From assembly GCA_937859595.1 (NCBI GenBank), contig CALMAH010000014.1, positions 275,873 through 339,872 on the forward strand: DNA of 64,000 nucleotides, read 5' to 3'. The position numbers and the translations under genes are program-made. This DNA comes from an uncultured Acidobacteriota bacterium (GTDB lineage: Bacteria; Acidobacteriota; Blastocatellia; Pyrinomonadales; Pyrinomonadaceae). Below are positions 33,871 through 43,017 of the stretch, in pieces. The notes under the pieces were generated by a model, which did not search any database, was not told the DNA's origin, and worked only from the letters and a program-made list of their open reading frames with translations. The number at the start of each line of letters is the position of its first letter. Position 1 is the first letter of the stretch.

Positions 33871-33903
33871 CCCCCAAATCTAAGACTTTTGGGGGTCGTT
33901 TTT
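33871..33903 (+). terminator. Plus-strand intrinsic-terminator-like hairpin 2
   Basis: CCCCCAAA pairs with TTTGGGGG and is followed by TCGTTTTTG on the plus strand. It is directly next to hairpin 1, so together they look like a double terminator. Confidence 0.45.
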
Positions 33904-33974
33904 GCTTTATTTGAATTTTTCGCCTGTTTCTGTCGTTTCCACCGCTTATTCACCGCGTCACTGCTTCACCCCCG

Positions 33975-34562
33975 CTACAACGCCCGCAACACTGCTTCAA
34001 TATGCTTTGCAAACCGCAGGACATCGGATGTTTCTCCTGTGATAAGGACATGAAATTTTCCTATGCTAAATGTAAGCGAGGATGGTATTGGTCTTCCGTC
34101 ATTGGATCTTAAGAAAGCTCCTTCATCGCCAAACTCTTCTATTTCGCGGCCCGGCGAACCAGATGAAACCCAGAGTAAACTCTTGCTTTTTTCGAAGGTT
34201 CGTTTTGCTTGTTCTACTGTTTCATAAGCATTAGTTGAAACAGTTACTTCTTTGTCTCTATATGTCCATACTCTGTAGGAAGTCTCAGTCCAGGAAGCCC
34301 AATCATTCTTCACCAATTTCCATTCCGGTTCCTTTTCTTTGATCAGGCTTTCGATTCGGGCATTCAATAGCGAACCGACATCTGTTTGTTTTGCATTTTC
34401 GTCTTTTTCCGGCGGCGTAGGCTGTGCCGATACGGTCTGTTTCGAGCCTTGCGTAGAGGTCGTTTCCGATGTGTTCTTGTATAAAAACCCTTGACTGGCT
34501 GCTATTGAAATCACCAATGAAGCGACCACGAAAACTAATGATGTCGGAACCAACAATTTCAT
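33975..34562 (-). CDS. Membrane-anchored protein of unknown function, tandem paralogue B
   Basis: About 195 residues from the ATG at 34562, with GGAGGAG before it. It starts MKLLVPTSLVFVVASLVISI and shares with paralogue A the blocks SAQPTPPEKDENAKQTDVGS, LIKEKEPEWKLV, AYETVEQAKRTFEKSKS and SSLTFSIGKFHV. This pattern (helix anchor plus a small domain outside) suggests a periplasmic role. Unknown family. Confidence 0.7.
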   Translation of the reverse strand: MKLLVPTSLVFVVASLVISIAASQGFLYKNTSETTSTQGSKQTVSAQPTPPEKDENAKQTDVGSLLNARIESLIKEKEPEWKLVKNDWASWTETSYRVWTYRDKEVTVSTNAYETVEQAKRTFEKSKSLLWVSSGSPGREIEEFGDEGAFLRSNDGRPIPSSLTFSIGKFHVLITGETSDVLRFAKHIEAVLRAL

Positions 34563-34679
34563 ACTACATCTCCTCCTCTGACATGAACGCCTCATCATAA
34601 AATAAACTGTTTTCCTATCAAACTGATAGATAAAGTTCTTGTCAAAAAAAAATTATTAGTTGTCAAAAACAATCATTCC

Positions 34680-35030
34680 TTACCAATAAACCGAATTTGA
34701 TCGGTTTAACGCCCAGGAATTCTTTCGATATTGGGTTGGGGTAGTACCGTATTTCTTCTTGAAATCACGTGCAAAATGACTGTCATTAGTCAGGCCGATT
34801 TCGTAGCCGATTTGCTTTATTTGCTTGAACCCGTTCTCAAGAAGTTCCCGGGCTTTTTCAAGACGAAGGTTTTTAAGGTATGCTTTTGGAGACATTCCCG
34901 TCTCACTTTTGAAGAGCTTTTGAAAATGTGACTCTGAAAGTTCGATGATGATCGCCATCTCTTCAACGGTCCAATCATGATTCCAATTTTCTCTGATTTT
35001 TTCGATAATGTGAAAGATCCTTCCATCCAT
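34680..35030 (-). CDS. AraC-type DNA-binding regulator (helix-turn-helix domain only)
   Basis: The HTH_18 region is clear: WTVEEMAIIIELSESHFQKL, FKSETGMSPKAYLKNLRLEK, IGYEIGLTNDSHFARDFKKK and YGTTPTQYRK. The start is uncertain. The ATG at 35030 (MDGRIFHII) has GGAGG upstream and gives 116 residues, nearly only the DNA-binding domain. The upstream ATG at 35141 would add 37 residues with no visible sensor domain. It lies upstream of the tandem paralogues on the same strand and could control them (inference). Confidence 0.8.
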   Translation of the reverse strand: MDGRIFHIIEKIRENWNHDWTVEEMAIIIELSESHFQKLFKSETGMSPKAYLKNLRLEKARELLENGFKQIKQIGYEIGLTNDSHFARDFKKKYGTTPTQYRKNSWALNRSNSVYW

Positions 35031-35245
35031 TGAGAGGGTTCCTCCGTGTAACCTGTTAGGACAAAAGCGGTTGAAGGACTGTAGGAGCCCCTTCCCAAAA
35101 AGATCAAGAAGATCGAGTTCAACACCCAACACTCTGTGCATCTGCGGGTCAAATCAGAACAGGTTCTTCAGAAGCTCGAAGACGCAGTGTGACATCGTTT
35201 GGTAACATACGATGCTGAGGGACCGGAGGCCCCGAGCGGATCATA

Positions 35246-36031
35246 ATGACGGATGGGAAAAAGACAGGGTTGGCACTTTCGGGCGGCGGTGCGAGGGGTT
35301 TTGCTCATATAGGCGTGCTGAGGGCCCTGGAGGAAGCCGGGATCGAGATAGGTGCGATCGCGGGGACCTCGGCGGGGGCGCTGGTCGGCGGGGCCTATGC
35401 GGCGGGGCTGGACGCAGGCCGGATACTGGAGATGGGGCGCGGGGTGAGCTGGTTTGGGATATCGAGCTTTTCCTATTCGCCCCGAGGATTGTTATCAAAT
35501 GCGGCGTTGGGCCGGTACATAGAAGAGTATTTTCCGGTAAAGCGGTTTGAGGAACTGCGGATACCCTTTGCGGCGGTCGCCTGCGACCTGAAGACCGAGG
35601 AAGAGGTGGTATTTAAGAAAAAAGGCGATCTGGCAACGGCGATAAGGGCGAGCTGTGCGATACCGGGTGTTTTCGTGCCGGTGGACGACGGCACAGGCCG
35701 CGATCTGGTGGACGGCGGCGTGACCTCGCCGATGCCGACGCGGGCAGTGAAAAAGCTTGGGGCTGAGACGATCATCGCCGTTGACCTGCTGACCTGCGGA
35801 TCGAATTTTGCCTCGTCTCCCTCAACGCTGATCGGGACCTTTGTGCAATCGGCGATGATGGCGATAAGAACAGCGTCAAAAAACCAGCACTACCGCGCCG
35901 CGGTGGTCATAGAGCCGCAGATAGCACACATAAGGCCGGATGAGATAAAGAGAATGGATGAACTCGTCGAACTTGGGTATAAAGCGGCGATGGAAAAGAT
36001 GGACGAGATATTGCAGGCAACGGGCAAATAA
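35246..36031 (+). CDS. Patatin-like phospholipase (RssA-type)
   Basis: A 261-residue protein. Oxyanion-hole motif LALSGGGARGFAHIGVL, nucleophile GTSAG in AIAGTSAGALVGGAYA, and catalytic Asp in LVDGGVTSPMPTRAVK. No signal peptide. Patatins deacylate phospholipids. Residues such as KKGDLATAIRASCAIPGVFV are typical of the group. The ATG at 35246 is chosen from the family N-terminus. Confidence 0.88.
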   Translation: MTDGKKTGLALSGGGARGFAHIGVLRALEEAGIEIGAIAGTSAGALVGGAYAAGLDAGRILEMGRGVSWFGISSFSYSPRGLLSNAALGRYIEEYFPVKRFEELRIPFAAVACDLKTEEEVVFKKKGDLATAIRASCAIPGVFVPVDDGTGRDLVDGGVTSPMPTRAVKKLGAETIIAVDLLTCGSNFASSPSTLIGTFVQSAMMAIRTASKNQHYRAAVVIEPQIAHIRPDEIKRMDELVELGYKAAMEKMDEILQATGK

Positions 36032-36303
<272 letters not shown>

Positions 36304-36627
36304 ATGTCAATGAAACTTTATGTAGGGAACCTCTCGTTCCAAACCTCAAGTGGTGATCTGGAAGATCTTTTCGCCGGTTACGGCACAGTCGAATCCGCAT
36401 CGGTCGTAGAAGACCGCGACACGGGCCGTTCGCGCGGCTTTGGATTTGTCGAAATGTCGTCGAAAGAAGACGGCGAAAAGGCGATCGCGGAACTAAACGG
36501 CACGGAACAGAATGGCCGTGAGATCAAAGTGAACGAAGCCAAGCCCCGCGAAAATCGCGGCGGAGGCGGCGGACGCGGCGGCTATGGCGGCGGAGGCGGC
36601 TACGGCGGCGGACGCAACCGCTGGTAG
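36304..36627 (+). CDS. RRM-domain RNA-binding protein with glycine-rich tail
   Basis: A 107-residue protein. RNP2 KLYVGNLSF, RNP1 RGFGFVEM, and a Gly-rich tail GGGGGRGGYGGGGGYGGG. It is similar to the cold-regulated RRM proteins of cyanobacteria and several other phyla. Expected to bind single-stranded RNA. Its own terminator follows. Confidence 0.93.
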   Translation: MSMKLYVGNLSFQTSSGDLEDLFAGYGTVESASVVEDRDTGRSRGFGFVEMSSKEDGEKAIAELNGTEQNGREIKVNEAKPRENRGGGGGRGGYGGGGGYGGGRNRW

Positions 36628-36668
36628 AACAAGGGAAAATAAGCGGCCTGAACGCCGTTTAACGAAAC

Positions 36669-36706
36669 AATACCCGGAGGCCCGATGGCTTTCGGGTATT
36701 TTTTTT
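36669..36706 (+). terminator. Terminator of the RRM gene
   Basis: AATACCCG pairs with CGGGTATT, followed by an eight-base T run. Confidence 0.9.
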
Positions 36707-36715
36707 GCGGCAATT

Positions 36716-37303
36716 TTAGGGGCGGCGGCGAGGGGCCTGGCGGCGAGTGGGCGGTTTTGGCCCGGTCAGAGCATTAACGGCAGGTTTGGCGGGCGGCGAT
36801 GTGATGTCAAATTCGACACTTCGTTCGAGCTTTTCGCCGACAAAGATGTCTGCCCGGTAGCGGCCGGCGTGCCAGCGGTTGTGAGGGCGGCCGGAGAAAA
36901 AGACGCGGGTCTCGCCCTCTTTGGTGGTGTAGGAGGCGGAGACGACGTGGGTCTCGGCGCGAACGCCGGGAACCTTTACGGCGACAAAATTGAGGCGGAC
37001 GGCGACGGGTTCGGCGCGGGAAAGATAAACGACACAATGGATAGGGACATCCGTGGTCAAGAAACCTTCGACCGGGTCGCCGGGCTCGCCGGCGGCGTTA
37101 GAACGAGCGAGATAGACGCTTTCGATAATGTTTTCGGCGTCCTGCGGTTCGGACTGGCCGAAGAGCGGCGCCGCCAGCAAGACCGCAGACAAAACGAATG
37201 CAAACATGCAGTGAACACCGGGGGGAAATCTCAAGCTTTGCACGATGGGTTTGAAACACAAAGCCACGGTTTGGTTGCATCTGCGAATAAAATTTCTAAG
37301 CAC
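36716..37303 (-). CDS. Exported protein of unknown function
   Basis: A 195-residue frame. A signal-peptide-like segment MFAFVLSAVLLAAPLFGQ starts at 37207, and the longer start is at 37303. The mature part has VPIHCVVYLSRAEPVAVRLN, SGRPHNRWHAGRYRADIFVG and a basic Pro/Arg-rich end (PKPPTRRQAPRRRP). Family not recognised. It is convergent with the RRM gene across the terminator above. Confidence 0.55.
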   Translation of the reverse strand: MLRNFIRRCNQTVALCFKPIVQSLRFPPGVHCMFAFVLSAVLLAAPLFGQSEPQDAENIIESVYLARSNAAGEPGDPVEGFLTTDVPIHCVVYLSRAEPVAVRLNFVAVKVPGVRAETHVVSASYTTKEGETRVFFSGRPHNRWHAGRYRADIFVGEKLERSVEFDITSPPAKPAVNALTGPKPPTRRQAPRRRP

Positions 37304-37379
37304 CGGAATGATCTTAAACCTCTATAAGCCCTGCGGCGAACGCACTACGGCACCTTAGTGGTATAATCGGCGGCGAGAG

Positions 37380-38702
37380 ATGCGGTTCGTATTTTCAGGG
37401 AGATTTTATCTGCTGTTTGCGGTCGGACTGGTGCCGCTGTCGATGTCGTGGAACATACCGATGATACGGACGGGTGTCCTGGTCTTCGACATTCTGCTGA
37501 TAGCGGCGGCGGTGGCGGACCATCTGATGAGCAGGCGGCTGCCGGACGGCGTGGCGGGCAAGCGGACGTTTGACAGGCGGTTTGCGATCGGCGACCCCAC
37601 GGCCGTCACGGTGACCGCGGAGAACGACACCGATCGGCCGTTCCGATGCCGCCTGAAAGACGAATATCCATCGGAGATGAGTATCGAGGGCGAACGCGAG
37701 GCAGAGACCACGATACCGCCCCGGCAGACGGCGTCGTTCAACTACAGCCTGACGCCGCCGAGACGAGGGCGATATGAATTTGGCCGGACCGCCGTCAGAT
37801 ATCTTTCGCGCTGGGGGCTGGTGTGGTGCCAGGCGGAGCTGGGCGAGGCACAGGCCGTAAAGGTCTATCCGAACATGCGGCGTGCCCGCGAGATCGAGCT
37901 AAAGGCGCTCGGGAACCAGTCGTTCATCGCCGTTCAGCGAAAGGCCGTAAGACGCGGCGAGGGACGCGAGTTCGAATCAATGCGCGACTATGTCCTGGGT
38001 GATGAACTGAGGCATATATCGTGGACTGCAACGGCACGAAGGTCGAAGCTGACCACGCGGCAGTACCAGATAGAACGCGACCAGACGGTGATAATAGCCC
38101 TGGACGCGGGCCGGCTGATGACCGGCCGGATAGAGGGCGAGACAAAATTTGACACGGCGATACACGCGACGCTTGCGCTGATGTCGGCATGTGCTCGAGC
38201 GGGCGACAACGCGGGGATCGTTGTCTTTGGCCGCCGGGTCCGCAAATATCTGCCGGCCAAACGCGGCGTGGAGCATATGGATTCGGTACTGGAAGCTCTG
38301 CACGATATGGAGCCCGAGCTGATAGAGCCGTCGTATGCGAGGGCGTTCCAGTTTATCGCGTCAAACCTTAAAAAACGTGCGTTCGTAGTGATATTGACCG
38401 ATCTGGTGGACAAGGACAGTTCGCGGGAACTGATAAATTCACTAAGGCTGCTGCGGCCGCGACACCTGCCGCTGGTGGCCACGATAGGCGACCGCGACCT
38501 GAACGCGATGGTATCCACGAGTCCGGACGACATCCGCGAGGTATTTCGTCAATCGGCGGCGGAGGAGATAATACAACAGCGAGAATCGGCACTGCTGTTG
38601 GTAGAATCGCTCGGCGGGCTGGCCCTGGATGTGACAACGCAGACGCTCGGCCCGCGGCTGCTGGAAAGCTACTTGAGAGTGAAGGAGCGGGGGCTATTGT
38701 AA
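37380..38702 (+). CDS. DUF58 domain-containing protein (membrane-linked)
   Basis: A 440-residue protein with one or two N-terminal membrane segments. The DUF58 core follows: QRKAVRRGEGREFESMRDYV, LGDELRHISWTATARRSKLT, RDQTVIIALDAGRLMTG and vWA-like FVVILTDLVDKDSSRELINS. Such proteins usually sit beside a MoxR ATPase and SpoIIM/RDD proteins. SpoIIM is at 40018-40989; no MoxR gene is in the immediate vicinity. Confidence 0.85.
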   Translation: MRFVFSGRFYLLFAVGLVPLSMSWNIPMIRTGVLVFDILLIAAAVADHLMSRRLPDGVAGKRTFDRRFAIGDPTAVTVTAENDTDRPFRCRLKDEYPSEMSIEGEREAETTIPPRQTASFNYSLTPPRRGRYEFGRTAVRYLSRWGLVWCQAELGEAQAVKVYPNMRRAREIELKALGNQSFIAVQRKAVRRGEGREFESMRDYVLGDELRHISWTATARRSKLTTRQYQIERDQTVIIALDAGRLMTGRIEGETKFDTAIHATLALMSACARAGDNAGIVVFGRRVRKYLPAKRGVEHMDSVLEALHDMEPELIEPSYARAFQFIASNLKKRAFVVILTDLVDKDSSRELINSLRLLRPRHLPLVATIGDRDLNAMVSTSPDDIREVFRQSAAEEIIQQRESALLLVESLGGLALDVTTQTLGPRLLESYLRVKERGLL

Positions 38703-38756
38703 GCAGCTGCCAATTGCTAAATTTGCCTCTTGCCGCTCCATGTGGATGACATCCCT

Positions 38757-38785
38757 TGATTTAGAAGTGACGATGTCGTATAGTC
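38757..38785 (+). promoter_or_regulatory. Promoter of mazEF
   Basis: TTGATT (38757-38762), 17-base spacer, TATAGT (38780-38785). Transcription would begin near 38792, leaving a leader of about 7 bases before the ATG at 38799. There is no Shine-Dalgarno. Confidence 0.55.
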
Positions 38786-38798
38786 ATTGTAGATACAT

Positions 38799-39041
38799 AT
38801 GAAGGTGCAAGTTCAAAAATGGGGAAACAGTCTGGCATTGCGGATACCGAAATCATTTGCGATCGAGACAAGGGTCGAGCAGGGTTCTACGGTCGAACTG
38901 ACTGTAAAGGGCGACAGTCTGGTCGTAAAGCCGGTGGTGGAGCCTGAGTTTGAACTCGACGAACTTCTTTCGCAGGTAACAGAACGTAATGTCCATTCAG
39001 AAATAGACGCCGGCGATGCTGTCGGCAAAGAGGTCTGGTAA
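38799..39041 (+). CDS. MazE-like antitoxin (AbrB/SpoVT fold)
   Basis: An 80-residue protein starting MKVQVQKWGNSLALRIPKSF, the swapped-hairpin DNA-binding domain of MazE. The C-terminal part is the toxin-neutralising tail. It overlaps mazF by one base (TAATG), so the two are translationally coupled. Confidence 0.9.
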   Translation: MKVQVQKWGNSLALRIPKSFAIETRVEQGSTVELTVKGDSLVVKPVVEPEFELDELLSQVTERNVHSEIDAGDAVGKEVW

Positions 39042-39370
39042 TGGCATACGTTCCTGACCGAGGCGATGCTGTTTGGCTCGACTTCAACCCGCAGGCAGGG
39101 CACGAACAGGCCGGCCGCAGGCCTGCGATCGTCCTGTCGCCTGCGGGCTATAATCGAAAGGTCGGGCTAGCCATTCTTTGTCCGATAACTAATCAAATAA
39201 AAGGTTATCCGTTCGAAGTTCTCATTCCTGACGGACTCAGAGTTTCAGGCTGCGTGCTTTCCGATCAGGTCAAGAATCTGGATTGGAAATCGCGTAGGGC
39301 GTCGCTGATCACAAAACTGCCGGGTGCGGTGACGACTGAGGTGCTATTGAAATTAAGAACTCTGATCTAG
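39041..39370 (+). CDS. MazF-like toxin (PemK family endoribonuclease)
   Basis: A 109-residue protein with RGDAVWLDFNPQAGHEQAGR, RPAIVLSPAGYNRK, LCPITNQIKGYPFEVLIP and LSDQVKNLDWKSRRASLI. The conserved Arg and Ser/Thr of the RNA-cleaving pocket are present. Intact pair with mazE. Expected to be a sequence-specific mRNA endonuclease. Confidence 0.9.
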   Translation: MAYVPDRGDAVWLDFNPQAGHEQAGRRPAIVLSPAGYNRKVGLAILCPITNQIKGYPFEVLIPDGLRVSGCVLSDQVKNLDWKSRRASLITKLPGAVTTEVLLKLRTLI

Positions 39371-39380
39371 GTGGTGAGAT

Positions 39381-40010
39381 ATGAAACTGCTAATACTCGG
39401 AGCATCGGGGCTGACGGGGCGTGAGTTGGTCAAACAGGCCCTGGCGGCGGGGCATGAGGTGACAGCATTTGTGCGCGATCCCGCAAAGTTAGACATAAGG
39501 AGCGATCAGTTGCGTGTCGAGGTCGGGAATATACTCAACAGGATCTCTCTTGAAACGGCCATACCGGGACACGATGCCGTGCTCTCGGCACTGGGTTCGC
39601 CGGGGCTGGGCAAGAGCACGGAGCTTTCGGACGGGCTGCGGAACATCATTGACGTAATGGAACTGAACGGCCCGAAGCGGCTCATTTTTGAGTCGGGGAT
39701 CGGCATCGGCGACAGCGCGGAGCACGTGCCGTGGTTCACAAAGCATGTCTTTATCCCCTTTGTGATCAAGAACATTTATGCCGACAAGGAGATACAGGAG
39801 CGGCAGATACGCGAAAGCTCGCTCGATTGGACGATCGTAAGGCCGGCGGCCCTGACCAACGGCCCGCGAACGGGCGTATATCGGCACGGCGACGCGATCA
39901 GCAAAGAACGCCCGGCGAAAAAGATCTCACGGGCAGACACGGCCGAATTTATGCTCCGGCAACTGGACGACGACACCTATCTGCACAAAACACCGGGGCT
40001 TTCGTACTAG
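39381..40010 (+). CDS. NAD(P)-binding Rossmann protein, atypical SDR/NmrA-like
   Basis: A 209-residue protein with the dinucleotide-binding start MKLLILGASGLTGRELVKQA. The rest (DAVLSALGSPGLGKS, LIFESGIGIGDS, LDWTIVRPAALTNGPRTGVY) is typical of the atypical SDR group. It follows mazF after 10 bases. Probably a sugar- or flavin-reductase-like enzyme or a regulatory NAD binder; substrate unknown. Confidence 0.85.
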   Translation: MKLLILGASGLTGRELVKQALAAGHEVTAFVRDPAKLDIRSDQLRVEVGNILNRISLETAIPGHDAVLSALGSPGLGKSTELSDGLRNIIDVMELNGPKRLIFESGIGIGDSAEHVPWFTKHVFIPFVIKNIYADKEIQERQIRESSLDWTIVRPAALTNGPRTGVYRHGDAISKERPAKKISRADTAEFMLRQLDDDTYLHKTPGLSY

Positions 40011-40017
40011 GCTTGAG

Positions 40018-40989
40018 CTATGTGGTGTCGGGAAGCGGCGTTTGGTGGCGCCCGGCGAGGAAAAGATAGGCAAGCATTGCAGCCCCGGTGGAAATACCGA
40101 CGGCATATTTCACCTGGACCGGAAGGGCCGACGGCGATATGAACCCCTCGATAAAGCCGGACACAAAAAGAAACAGGGCGCAGCCGACGACGACCCTTAT
40201 CGCATCGACAGCCCTTCGCTTGATGGCCTGGCCGCGAGGCAGATCGCCAGGGGCGATAAGCGAATAGCCGATGGCCATGCCTGCCCCGCCGGCGATAAAG
40301 ATGCAAGCGAGCTCGACCACGCCGTGGGCGATCATAAAGTTGACGAGCCCATTGCCAAAAGCCGTACTTACGCTGTAACAGACGCCTAGAACGCCGCCGA
40401 TCAGCATACCGTTTAAGAAGAGAACGTAAATGGTGCCGATGCCGAAAAACACGCCAAAAGCGAACGCCATGAACGCGACGCGGATATTGTTGGTAAGTAT
40501 CTCGCTGGAGCCTATCTGATTTGCCTCATTGAGGCTAAGCCACCACCGCATGTCGGTCTCAGCCGCGGTACGGATGGGGCCGAGGCCGAGCAGGTTGCCG
40601 AATTCGGGGTCGTTATAGCAGAGCACGAACGAGACCACGGCGGTGACCAAAAATACGGCAAAAGCGACAGACGAAAAGGGCAACAGGCGGCGAAAGGCGG
40701 CCGGCAGCTCGCGGGCGAAAAATGCGCGGATCAGCTTTCGGCCGTCGCCATCTGCCTGGTAGATGCGGCCATGGGCGCGGACGACCAGGCTGTTGAGGTA
40801 GTTGATAAGCCGGGGGTCACGGGTCTCGGCACGGGCGATCGCAAGATCGGCGGCCGCGCGGCGGTAAAGCTCGCCAAACTCGCGGACCTCCATCCGCGAT
40901 AGGGCCCGGACGCCGGACGCGCCCATCATACCGAGAAGATCTTCAAGCCGCTGCCAGTTGTCTTTCTTTTCGTCGATGAAGCGGTTCAC
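40018..40989 (-). CDS. SpoIIM family (stage II sporulation protein M) membrane protein
   Basis: A 323-residue protein. An N-terminal soluble helical region is followed by five or six membrane segments. GTIYVLFLNGMLIGGVLGVC and LVNFMIAHGVVELACIFIAG match the SpoIIM family, which is common well outside spore-formers. It is convergent with the SDR gene. Family roles outside sporulation are unclear. Confidence 0.85.
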   Translation of the reverse strand: MNRFIDEKKDNWQRLEDLLGMMGASGVRALSRMEVREFGELYRRAAADLAIARAETRDPRLINYLNSLVVRAHGRIYQADGDGRKLIRAFFARELPAAFRRLLPFSSVAFAVFLVTAVVSFVLCYNDPEFGNLLGLGPIRTAAETDMRWWLSLNEANQIGSSEILTNNIRVAFMAFAFGVFFGIGTIYVLFLNGMLIGGVLGVCYSVSTAFGNGLVNFMIAHGVVELACIFIAGGAGMAIGYSLIAPGDLPRGQAIKRRAVDAIRVVVGCALFLFVSGFIEGFISPSALPVQVKYAVGISTGAAMLAYLFLAGRHQTPLPDTT

Positions 40990-40991
40990 TC

Positions 40992-41019
40992 ATTTTAGAT
41001 TTTAGATTTTGGATTTTGG
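40992..41019. repeat. Heptamer array (ATTTTAG/ATTTTGG)
   Basis: Four units ATTTTAG, ATTTTAG, ATTTTGG, ATTTTGG in register. They fill much of the 58-bp spacer between the divergent spoIIM-type gene and the ABC transporter gene, so they occupy its promoter region. Confidence 0.75.
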
Positions 41020-41047
41020 TTTGGCAATCCCTAGAATCGTGTAGGAA

Positions 41048-42904
41048 GTGTCAGACGAAGTAACCAGATACCACGAAGAGGATGCGATCGGGAAGACCTA
41101 TGACCTGCGCATCGTTAAGCGTCTGCTCCGCTATCTTGTGCCCTACTGGCATCTGGCGGCCATAGCGCTTTTCCTTACTGTTCTCACAAATGCTCTGATC
41201 AGCACGCAGCCTTTCTTTACAAAGGTCGCCGTGGACAGCTTTATCGTCCCGAAGAATCTGGAGGGGCTATGGCTGTTCGCGTTCGCATTTTTCGGGGTCT
41301 TTCTTTTCCGGTTCATCTTTTCTTATCTTCAGGAGGTCTTGCTCAACAAGGTCGGGCAGCGGGTTATGTACGATCTCAGAAGCGAGATCTACGAAAAGCT
41401 CCAGCATCAGGAAGTCGCCTATTTTGACCGCTATCCCGTGGGGCGGATAATGACGCGGCTGACCTCGGACGTTGACGCGCTCAACGAATTGTTCACGTCG
41501 GGCGTGATAGACGTTCTCGGCGATCTCGTGATCATCATCGCGATCATTGCATGGATGTTCGCGCTCGACTGGCAGCTTGCTATCGTCTCGCTTGTAACGG
41601 TGCCGCTGCTTTTTTTGGCGACAAACTGGTTTCGGAAGCGGGCGCGGATCGGTTTTGACAAGGTAAGGACGCGAAACGCTCGGCTCAACGCGTTTTTGCA
41701 GGAATATCTTTCGGGAGCACAGACCGTCCAACTGATGAACGCGGAAGACCGGGCGAAAAAGCGGTTCGGCGAGATAAACGACGACTACAGGCAAGCGAAC
41801 ATCGAGACCATCTATTATTACTCGATCTTTTATCCGATGGTGGACTTTATCGGAGCGGTAGGCATAGCGGTGGTCATCTTTTTTTTCGGCTATCAGTATC
41901 TGGCCGGGCTCTCGGCGGCCGAAGCGGGCATAACGGTCGGGATCTTGGCGGCGTTCATCCAGTATTCGCTTCAGCTTTTTCAGCCGATACGCGATCTTTC
42001 GGACAAGTTCAATGTTCTGCAGGCGGCGATCGTCGCATCGCACCGGATATTTATCCTGCTTGACCTGGACATCGAGATAAAGAGCCCCGAGCAACCGAAA
42101 CGCACCGGAAAGGCCATCGGCGAGATCGAGTTTCGGAACGTCTGGTTTGCTTACAAAGAGAACGAATGGGTGATGAAGGACGTTTCGTTCAAGATATCGG
42201 CGGGGGAGAACATAGCGCTGGTGGGGCACACGGGGTCCGGGAAAACGACGGTCACAAATTTGCTGATGCGGTTTTACGACGTTCAGAAAGGCCGGATATT
42301 GCTGGACGGAGTGGACATTCGCGAATGGGACCTAGGCGACCTGAGATCAAATTTTGCGGTCGTGCTGCAGGACGTTTTCCTATTCAGCGGCAAGATATCG
42401 GACAACATCAGGCTCGGGAACAAAGAGATAAGCGACGAACGGGTTGAATGGGCCGCGGGAGAGGTGCGGGCGGACGAATTTATACAAAAGCTCGACGGAA
42501 AGTACGATCTCGAGGTGCGCGAGCGTGGTGCGGGGCTTTCCGTAGGGCAAAAACAACTGATCTCGTTCGCCCGGGCCCTGGCCTTTGACCCGAAGATACT
42601 GATACTGGACGAGGCGACGAGTTCGATCGATACGGAAACGGAAGAGTTGATCCAGAACGCGGTGGAACGCGTGATGACGGACCGCACGTCGCTGGTTGTC
42701 GCGCACAGGCTCTCGACGATACAGAAATGCGATCGGATATTCGTTTTTCATCACGGAGAGCTGCGCGAAATGGGCACGCACAACGAGCTTTTGGCTGAAC
42801 GGGGGCTTTACTGGCGGCTGTATATGCTGCAATACGCGGACAGATCGGAGCCTAACGGCGCCGCGACGGGAACGGACGAGCATCTATTGCCGGGCACCAT
42901 TTGA
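41048..42904 (+). CDS. ABC-type exporter, fused membrane and ATPase domains (MsbA-like)
   Basis: A 618-residue protein. The N-terminal membrane domain has six helices ([20 protein letters not shown] ... [20 protein letters not shown]). The C-terminal ATPase has Walker A GHTGSGKT, signature [15 protein letters not shown] and Walker [15 protein letters not shown]. The start is a GTG at 41048 ([12 protein letters not shown]), as no ATG fits. Expected to export lipids or a drug/peptide at the inner membrane. Confidence 0.88.
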   Translation: MSDEVTRYHEEDAIGKTYDLRIVKRLLRYLVPYWHLAAIALFLTVLTNALISTQPFFTKVAVDSFIVPKNLEGLWLFAFAFFGVFLFRFIFSYLQEVLLNKVGQRVMYDLRSEIYEKLQHQEVAYFDRYPVGRIMTRLTSDVDALNELFTSGVIDVLGDLVIIIAIIAWMFALDWQLAIVSLVTVPLLFLATNWFRKRARIGFDKVRTRNARLNAFLQEYLSGAQTVQLMNAEDRAKKRFGEINDDYRQANIETIYYYSIFYPMVDFIGAVGIAVVIFFFGYQYLAGLSAAEAGITVGILAAFIQYSLQLFQPIRDLSDKFNVLQAAIVASHRIFILLDLDIEIKSPEQPKRTGKAIGEIEFRNVWFAYKENEWVMKDVSFKISAGENIALVGHTGSGKTTVTNLLMRFYDVQKGRILLDGVDIREWDLGDLRSNFAVVLQDVFLFSGKISDNIRLGNKEISDERVEWAAGEVRADEFIQKLDGKYDLEVRERGAGLSVGQKQLISFARALAFDPKILILDEATSSIDTETEELIQNAVERVMTDRTSLVVAHRLSTIQKCDRIFVFHHGELREMGTHNELLAERGLYWRLYMLQYADRSEPNGAATGTDEHLLPGTI

Positions 42905-42957
42905 CCGCTCGCGTAGAAATGATGGTCGCGGGCCGGTAGATGGCGATCGAGGGGTTT

Positions 42958-42977
42958 CCACGCCTAAAGAAGCGTGG
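42958..42977. repeat. REP-like hairpin in the sigma-factor promoter region
   Basis: CCACGCCTAAAGAAGCGTGG, then CTATGCG, resembles the RAYT-associated REP CCACGCCATAAATGGCGTGG followed by CTATTTGC. It lies 60 bases before the sigma-factor start. Confidence 0.55.
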
Positions 42978-43017
42978 CTATGCGAAACAGCGCACATTAA
43001 GTATAATTCTTGACGAA

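Noticed and set aside
36584..37327. 247-codon plus-strand gene starting in the RRM tail
   Set aside because: Starts within the RRM gene in another frame, crosses its terminator and is antisense to the exported-protein frame, which has a signal peptide.
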